Assembly: GCF_964340395.1 (NCBI RefSeq)
Contig: NC_135553.1
Span: forward strand, 15,043,001-15,107,000
DNA length: 64,000 bases
Direction: 5' to 3'
From: Glandiceps talaboti
Taxonomy: Eukaryota > Hemichordata > Enteropneusta > Spengelidae
Part shown: positions 56,597 to 64,000 of the stretch, piece after piece
How the letters are laid out: the number at the start of each line of letters is the position of its first letter
How positions within the stretch are numbered: the first letter of the stretch is position 1
Made by a program: the position numbers and the translations under genes
Notes under the pieces: generated by a model
Database searches by the model: none
Told to the model about the DNA's origin: nothing
Seen by the model: only the letters and a program-made list of their open reading frames with translations

Positions 56597-59482
56597 ATGA
56601 CGCTGGGAAGTATTTTTCGTCATTATTTTCAAGGTATGTACCACTTCATTAAGTTTTTAATATAATATTTTAATGCATATCGTGGATGCAGTCGAGTACG
56701 TGCTTGGGGCAGTAGGCACACGTCGATTGGTGTGTTGGAGCCCCGGGGTTGGCGCCCGGTATAGTACCGTTTATTGTGTTAACTTGTGTTCAGCATTCAA
56801 ATTATTGAGATAGACAGGTAGTATACGTTGATGACTTTTATATCCATTGTAAGTTTCAAACATTGATACATCAAGGAAAATTTTAAACTTCACTTGGTAC
56901 CCGTAAACATTTCGATGAAACACAGAGCCATTTACAGCAACCATTATATTTTCAAATTTCTCCTCTATTACAGATTGTCAAATGAAGTGTCAAGCTCGTA
57001 TGGTTGAAAATCAAGACACTCACACTTTTGGTCTGGATGTCCTCTGCTATAATTCCGATAAGAAATTGTCGAAAGTGGCAAATTATCATCATCCGGTTGG
57101 AGGATCAGCGATTGCTAAAATAATAAAACAAGGTAAGAAATCAAGAAGTCATTAACATGTACATATATAAATTGTAATCCCTTCACATGAAGGAGCTGCT
57201 TTTCACGAACTGGAAAAAATTATACTATATCATGCATGATTCCAGGACTGATTTCGTATTTCCCGTTTGCAATTTCCTTGCACTAACGTCCCTACCCGTT
57301 CGATGGTTTTTAAATATTCTCTTTCCTTTCGTCCACCAGGTGACATAGCAGTGAGGCTAGTTTCAGAATGTTTTGAGGCAGACACCAGTTCAGGGGAAGA
57401 TCCGTCCTTAGAACAGCTGGAGAAAGACTTCAAAGGGTTGGAGTTTGAGAAACAATTTGCCTGTAAATTCAAAAACAGACCTGTAGACAAGGGAGTGTTT
57501 GGTAAAGTGTTTCTGGAAAGAATTCTACCTGATGGTCACAGAGAAGACATCTTCAAGTTCAATCTTATCAAGGTGAGACTTTCATGCTAAATATACGAAA
57601 CTATTGCGTTGGATGCGAATATTCGCCAATAGAATAAATGATTGAAAGATAAAAGATTTAAAAATTGTACATTGACGGCGATGATATAACTCTCAAATTT
57701 AGTTGAAACAGATATCTGATAGCTGACTTGTGTTCATCATAGGTGTTCTCTATATGACAGTTTGTTGACCAAATATATTTCTTTTTCTCCAGATTGGAAA
57801 TGAAAATACAATTCAAATCAATCCTTGGACGATACAAGCCTTCAGAGAAATTGCAGGTGAGTGTTCAAGACATTTATATTCCGTCATTTATTTAACTTGC
57901 TTCATTCAAATTCTCATCTGCTTTATTCAACTTTTCAACTCTCTTCAAGTTAGTCACGTGTCTTCTTTGTTGTCTGTTTCCAAGTTTGAAGATCACATAT
58001 TTGAAATGAATGCAGTGCTGTGTTTTTAATTACATGTATGATATTAATGCAGATTCTATACTTTATCATCTGTACTGCTTTTGTTTGCTCTTTTGCTTTC
58101 CTTCCTCGAAAAAACTTGGAAATCATATATTTTTATGATTTATTAATAAATATTATTATTCTCTTTGATCAGGTATAAAAAACCTTACCAGTGGTGAAAA
58201 TTTGAGAATCTTTGCCAGAAAACTTGGATTTACTCGACATGAGATTGACCAAACACTTAACAACAACTTGGATCCGTTCTGTCAAATCTTGTCACTCTTC
58301 ATGCAACGTGGAGGAACACAGGGTGAAATTCTGCAAGCAATGCGTGATGTGAAGACCAAAACAACATCCATGGAATGTACCCCAACCAGGGCACCAGAGC
58401 AAGGGAAATCAAGGTGGCGATCTCTATTTAGCTTTGGAAGTTCCTCAACGAATTTGTCTACACCAAATAAAGGTATGTCACTTTTTATTTAGACTCTGTT
58501 TAGAAGAAGCAAATATTTAGTCCATTAATGCAAGCGATAAGAATGTGTATTGTAAAGTTTTGTCTCTAAAGTAACAGTTGTGATACAAGTTCATAAATGC
58601 ATGATGGATAATGCAATGATTAAATACGTTTTTTGAACAATATTGCAAGGAGTCAAATATCTGGATATCATTGAAGGAGAGGAATGTCGTGTTTTATTGT
58701 ACTATTATAGTTACTAAATATTTAATTTTGTTTCACTTACAGATGATATTAGTAATCTAAAACAAAGTTGCAAGAAGAGGACACTTTCATTATCATGTGA
58801 AAATGAAAGCCCCAACAAGAGACAATGTCGCAGTCCTCTTCGTGATGTTACCAACGACAATACACCGCAAACAAGGAATATCTCACTACAAACCAGAGAA
58901 ACGAAGTTTGAACAACTAATATATGCTCCCGAGAGGACACCCGAATGTCCCGGAACAGTTCAATTCTTTGGTGAAAATGGTCCATACAAAGTTTTGCACC
59001 AACAGTCGACACCTTCTCCTCCACGGCGACCATCGAAGTCTTCAATCTATACTGGTAATAGTCCAATTTCTCTGTCAATGACATCTTTTCAGGAGTCACC
59101 GGCACAAATTTCTGTTTCATTTTCTCCATCCCCTCTTCGTCGTAACAAGGCACGTAGAGATCTAGTACTATCAGACGACAACGAGGAACTGAGTGAAAAG
59201 AATTTGTTTGACATTGCAGGACTTCTAATGCACAATTGGAGAACTCTTGGCCATGCATTGTCCGTAGAGGAAACTGACTTGTGTTCTATTGAACATTCTC
59301 ATCGTGGTAATGTCCGTGAACAGGCATTTCAGATGTTACATATGTGGAAAGTTCAAAGTCCTGAAGAGTGTACCAAAGGTAGACTGTATAGATCACTGTG
59401 TGAAGTAGGACTAAATCACATTGCTTTGAAATTGAATGGAGCAAAACGACGTGCATTAGCCGACCTAAGTTTTAATCATTAG
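56597..59482 (+). CDS. Gene C: UPA-like, tandem death-domain protein (6 exons)
   Basis: Exons 56,597-56,633, 56,974-57,132, 57,340-57,572, 57,793-57,856, 58,173-58,472 and 58,743-59,482. Total 1,533 nt, 510 residues, no stops. Exon lengths equal those of gene B exactly. Domains are as in gene B: N-terminus 1-65, UPA-like 66-164, death domain 1 165-232 (Leu175 in place of Trp), linker with bipartite basic motif and SP/TP sites, death domain 2 about 412-500. The start ATG sits in exon 1, which ends TTTTCAAG/GTATGT as in gene A. Differences from gene B include Ser-Ser for Ser-Ala in exon 3, Leu for Val in FLER, and Val for Ile in ALSVEE. Role inferred as a death-fold adaptor. Confidence 0.85.
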
Positions 59483-60930
59483 TTTAAGTACCGGAGGAAA
59501 ACGACGTCCATACCAAATAACGTTTGCTTGATAAACTTTAATCATTAATAGAAAGCAACTCTTACACTTGTGATTACCGATATTAGATCATCTCTCTCCA
59601 ACGAGTATGATAAGATTAAGTGTGCACTATGAAATTTTGGGGACACTTATTTATTTATTCTATTTATACATTATTTACAAACAATATCTTTGACAATATC
59701 TATAGTTATGTTTTATATATTATAACTGATTTTAGAACAAATGTACATATTCCAATCGGTTCCTTTTTGTTTATAGGCAATTGTAAAAACAGGAATGTTG
59801 GTTTCTGTGTTTGAAGGTTCTTACTCTGTTATTTCTTAGTTTCCACGTGACATAACAAGTTTGTCGGCCAACACTATATTTAGTAAATAATTATTTTATT
59901 ACCCTGTATATATGTATATATATGTATATATAAGATTTCTGTGTGTGTAGTATAAAATCCCTATACTACTCAGTGTCTATAATTGTACAGAGCATTGTTA
60001 TTTAGATCTATATTTTGGAAATTTATATATATTATCGAATTTTATTATATACAATTATTAAATCTAGACTGTAAGATATATACGTCATGTCGTTCTGCCC
60101 TCACCAGTGGAGGGGTTGACCAGCGTGTGAGGGCACCTCGTCACAGCACGGCGTACTATATAATATATTAAAGTATTATTATTATATGTCCTTTTTTGAA
60201 TCTCATTAAATATATTTATTTATTGAAAATAATTTTAATTGTTTGAGTCTTTGTGGTATGAGATGTGTGTATAGCCGTAATCAGAGTATAAAGTGGTCAG
60301 GTGGATATCCCTGTAGTGTGGTCGTATGTTATTTTTGAAACAATTTTGCTGATGTGCAATCTGGTTCTCTTGATTTGTAAGCTTAGTTGTTTGTGATTGA
60401 ATCTGCTTGCTGCCTGTCCCGGGCCGTATTCGTTATAGTCTGTCTATGTTTGATGTGGTCAATATTATATGGATGTGTAGTGTAGTAGCAAGTTTAAATC
60501 TTGAGCAAGAGCTCGGTTTTGAAATTTGTCACCATGTTAAAACTGTACTACTTTGTCTTGTAACCGAAATATCATTTTTTAAAACAGACAACTACAATAT
60601 ATTCACTGAAAATAATAAAAATACAAGTAATTAGACACTAGGTATTAATCAGAAATTGATATCAACCATAGGCAATACAGAGAAATAGGTTGATATTGTG
60701 ATCGCCGTTGAGGGCGCTGATTTTTGGGTGCAGACCCAAAAATCAAATTGATTTGGTTATTGTGTACATAACAGGAAAGAATACGTTAAGCCATAGATGA
60801 GTCAGTAGTGTTCACGGTGTAAATATTATGAGTAATACCTCACGGACACCCCCCCCCCCCCCCATGCATGTACTATGCGCGGAACTGCAAAATATTAGTG
60901 CTAAATTGTGCTAAATAAGTAAATGTTACA
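59483..60930. other. 3' flank of gene C
   Basis: Counterpart of 38,200-39,921. It contains the conserved hairpin, a run of 15 C (60,849-60,863), and small frames such as 60,407-60,634 without recognisable family. A possible AATAAA is at 60,614-60,619. The polyadenylation site is not resolved. Confidence 0.45.
60096..60135. repeat. Conserved TGCCCTCAC...GTGAGGGCA hairpin, copy 3
   Basis: Perfect 9-bp stem with a 22-base loop (CAGTGGAGGGGTTGACC plus flank), about 610 bases after the gene C stop. Confidence 0.7.
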
Positions 60931-60934
60931 AACA

Positions 60935-61300
60935 ATGTGCGCATGCGCTTGGTAGCAGACTACTTTTTCTGACTACTTTTACTTTTCCGCCATACTCCAC
61001 CATATCTGTTCATTCCAAAAATCGAAAGTCGACGAATAATTGCAGATAACAACAGGAATACCATTTACCTGAGATGTCCTGAATTATGTGGTTTAGACTC
61101 TGGTCCCGGCAGCGGCCGAGCGCGTATCTGGGGCACTTATGACCCCAGCTTGTTGGTATTACAAGGGACAATCATCCCAACTTGTACTCCGATCGTCTGC
61201 AGCTACACATTTACATGAGTTGAGGTGTGTAGCATACATTTTTTTCACGGTAATTTAATCTTGATTTAAGTTTATTTTCATTTTTATCAAGTACAGTAGT
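60935..61300. promoter_or_regulatory. CpG-rich element with NRF1 palindrome (right)
   Basis: GCGCATGCGC at 60,939-60,948, followed by CCGCCATACTCCACC and GGGACAATCATCCCAACTTG. This is the inverted counterpart of 37,830-38,200. The frame that is open in the left copy is interrupted here. Confidence 0.5.
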
Positions 61301-61431
61301 TGCAAGTTACAATTTTCGTTTATTTTCTTTCCGAATTCGAAACGTAAGCTGGCTCCAATTTATCACGTTTTTTTTTTGTTTCCTGACGTTTCACCTGGCC
61401 CATGTAATGTCAGCGAGCAGAGTTCGAAGGC

Positions 61432-64000
61432 TACCAGATGAGACAGAATATGATTTATCAGTATATCACCAATTTAACATATTGTCAAAGAGTTAATAGG
61501 ATCTGTCTGCTGTAAAATTCGGACCGTCGACCATGGACAATGCACTGTAGTCTATGGGACAATGACCTAACTGTCACCTCTTGCAGCAATATCAAATATT
61601 TCTCACAAGAACTAATCCATTGTCAAATGATATGTTGAGGAGGTAGCAATTCCTATGAATTCCAGATTTCTAACGAAACACACTAAACCAGCACCAGCAC
61701 AAGTTTCTTCCTCGGGTCCATGCAGTCTAAGTAATACATACTCTTGCTGCAAGAGGTCGATGCTTTGCGCATCGACGTAAAATCTAGGCTCGCCTACCTG
61801 CAGACTTCAAAAACTAACGCTACTATACTATTCCGCTATCCTAACTGACATCTTGATGTTTTGAAGTTGCGCTTGGCCTCTCGCCTACCTTTATACTTCA
61901 AGGACTAATGCTACAAGTACTATTCCGCTATCCATGGGCCCTCCACCATCTGTTGGTGAATGGTCTATACCGGGGGGGGGGGGGGGTCTATATTAGTCCT
62001 TGAAGTCTCCTGGTGTGGTAGGCTATGCTGTAAGAAACAGGAGTGCTTGTGCGCCGCCATCGGCGGACGGAGCACATCGACGTCACGTCAATCCAATTTG
62101 GAAGTTAGGAAGACACAAGTCTGGAAAACGAGACTATCTACCACATTGACTTCATTATACTGGGCTATTACTCAGAGTCAGAAGACTGCAAGTCTATAAC
62201 TTTCTAACCATCACGATCACTACCATTCACACACAATTACAACAAAACAAAACAATGCCAAGTTATCCATTGTTTGTACAAACACATTAAGTAATTATAC
62301 CCCAGTCTGGGGCCATGGCCGATGAAAAATCAAATTCTCTGTCTCCATTCTTGGCCAATTAAATGTTGACTCGGCTTGGGATACTGGTTTTGTATCCTTT
62401 GTACTGTAATTATATCTGGTGCCAGGAGATCTCGACGTCACTACAAGTGCTAAAAACTTATCATGGGACCCCATGCAACACTGTAACGGGTCATTTTCCT
62501 TAGTACATTATTCAATACTAAATCCAATCTGACATATTGGTCATTTACCACCAAATACCAGAAAACCAGTTCCAGTAAATATTACAAATTGTAATAGTCA
62601 ACATTTCATGTAAGTCTTCTTGTAGTGTGTAAGAATGTTTGCTAAGTGTGACAAGTACAAGAAACACGCACCAATGTCTTTGTGTAGCAAGCTGACCAAG
62701 AAAAATGGTTGATTAGTGATGATGAAAGATACAAAACCAGTTGTATGGATGTGACAGAGAGAAGTGAGAGAGAAAAGACAATATCAATATGTTAGATATT
62801 AAACAGTTTGTTTTATATTGACCTTTGACATTTGGTTTTATACTGGTCACGGGTATAGGATTTGCTTATAATAACAGCTTTTTGACAAACAAACTCATCA
62901 ATAAAATTATCTGAAACTTCATTTTATACTTAACAATGCACATCTAATGTTTCATTTGTATCTTAAATCTGTCTAAAATATCTTGACACATCATTATTCA
63001 TATTGAGTTTCTTCTCTGAGGGAAACTTTAAACAGTACAATCATGGGAAGGAGGAATCAGTCTATATCTACTATCTAGGTAACAGTTGATAGGGTTTGTG
63101 AAATGATTTAATCATCATGATAAAACTTGGAGAGAGGATAGCTGTTAATAGATTTCAAATACACAAGTTTGTCCTTTGAAATATTCTCTGACTAACAGAA
63201 AACATATCATATTTACACTTGCGTGAAGTAGAGTCCTTGGGGAGGGGGAGTAAGTCTGTATGTAGGTGACAGTTGATAAGTGTGTGTGAAATCTAAAGCT
63301 AAATAGTCTAATATCTGACTATCTGTTATCACCAAGGTATCAATGATTTATAATTTACACTGTGATGGGGAAGCTTTTCAACTTGCAAACCAAGCCTTAA
63401 TCAAATTTAGAGAATGGCTGATGATAAAGGTAGGTATATATCAGGTACCTTACTAGATAATTGTCTTTCATCAACGTGTAAATAGATGTCACCAGCCTGA
63501 CATAGGATATTTTCACTGCTACATGTGAATTTTTATTTATAAACCCATCTCTAATCAATTTATAGTTTTCACACTACAAGGTGTGACATCTCTATACACC
63601 ATATTTATTCAAAATTTATACTTTTCACACTACAATGTGGGACATCTCTAATCAATTTATAGTTTTCACACTACAAGGTGTGACATCTCTATACACCATA
63701 TTATTTCACAATTTATACTTTTCACACTACAATATGGGACATCTCTAAACAATTTATTGTTTTCACACCATAGTGTGTCTCACACTTGTTAATTTTTAGC
63801 CTAGTCAATATCAACTTTATAATTAACAGTTCAAACTCTGAAAATTGATAATATTTATGTTACAAGTGTAACTTGTTTGGAATAAAACATTGATATTTGT
63901 AAATTTTCAAACAAATCTGGGACAGTTAGGGGGATTTACTTTCAAAAGTGTTACACATTTCAACACCTTGGTTTGGTTTTGTGCTTAATTATATGCAGAA
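61432..64000 (+). repeat. Segmental duplication R, copy 4 (R4), runs off the window
   Basis: Direct match to 46,540-49,010 of R2, and from about 62,140 also to R1. It includes ACACACAATTACAACAAAAC (62,231), the block around 62,510-62,700, and the TTTTCACACTACAA array at 63,530-63,790. No exon recognised. Confidence 0.85.
61895..62015. repeat. Foldback with a central G15 run
   Basis: ACTTCAAGGACTAAT (about 61,899) and its complement ATTAGTCCTTGAAGT (about 61,993) flank a loop holding ATGGGCCCTCCACCATC and 15 G (61,972-61,986). R3 has a counterpart at 52,868-52,970 with a shorter G run. R2 retains only one side (46,909). Confidence 0.7.

Larger units (their letters stand above)
51605..61425 (-). 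repeat. Right arm of the giant palindrome (carries gene C)
   Basis: Inverted counterpart of 37,705-48,325. The outer end of the match lies near GTTTCCTGACGTTTCACC (about 61,379). Beyond it the sequence passes directly into R4, whereas the left arm passes into unrelated DNA. Confidence 0.9.

Overview
This is a window of animal nuclear DNA. It is AT-rich and gene-poor, its genes are split by GT-AG introns, and it carries long microsatellites, hairpin elements and large segmental duplications. The only well-supported genes encode death-domain proteins. This points to a metazoan, most likely a marine invertebrate such as a cephalochordate, hemichordate or lophotrochozoan. I cannot fix the phylum from sequence alone.

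Three paralogous six-exon genes stand out. Gene A is on the + strand (exons from 7,921 to 17,599, 514 codons). Gene B is on the - strand (42,799 down to 39,922, 510 codons). Gene C is on the + strand (56,597 to 59,482, 510 codons). All exon boundaries and phases can be followed, and exon lengths are identical in B and C. Each protein has an N-terminal region whose spacing and hydrophobic pattern resemble the UPA module of UNC5/PIDD proteins. A first death domain, a Ser/Pro-rich linker with basic NLS-like clusters and a second C-terminal death domain follow. They are probably adaptors in apoptotic or innate-immune signalling (inference).

Layout: 1-7,700 is intergenic DNA with dispersed repeats. 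7,734-17,600 is gene A with a 7.35 kb first intron. 17,600-20,380 holds its 3' flank and a strong hairpin element. 20,380-30,800 is a long non-coding repeat segment (R1) with a 1.2 kb minisatellite and a MITE. 31,806-31,976 is an orphan C-terminal exon on the - strand. 32,980-36,530 has duplicated coding-like fragments. 37,705-61,425 is a giant imperfect palindrome: the left arm (37.7-48.3 kb) carries gene B, the right arm (51.6-61.4 kb) carries gene C, and a spacer of about 3.3 kb separates them. Both arms share promoters, CRE-containing tandem repeats and a CpG/NRF1 element. Further copies of the R segment lie at 46.4-51.6 kb (direct), 51.6-53.5 kb (inverted) and 61.4-64.0 kb (direct).

Gene A compared with B and C is a mosaic. 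Exon 3 and the C-terminal death domain are nearly identical at nucleotide level, synonymous sites included. The second half of exon 2, exon 4, the linker and most introns are strongly diverged, a pattern that suggests gene conversion. All three genes share the same core-promoter pattern: an E-box TCACGTGAC and an ATTCAAAATT box about 150 bp before the ATG.
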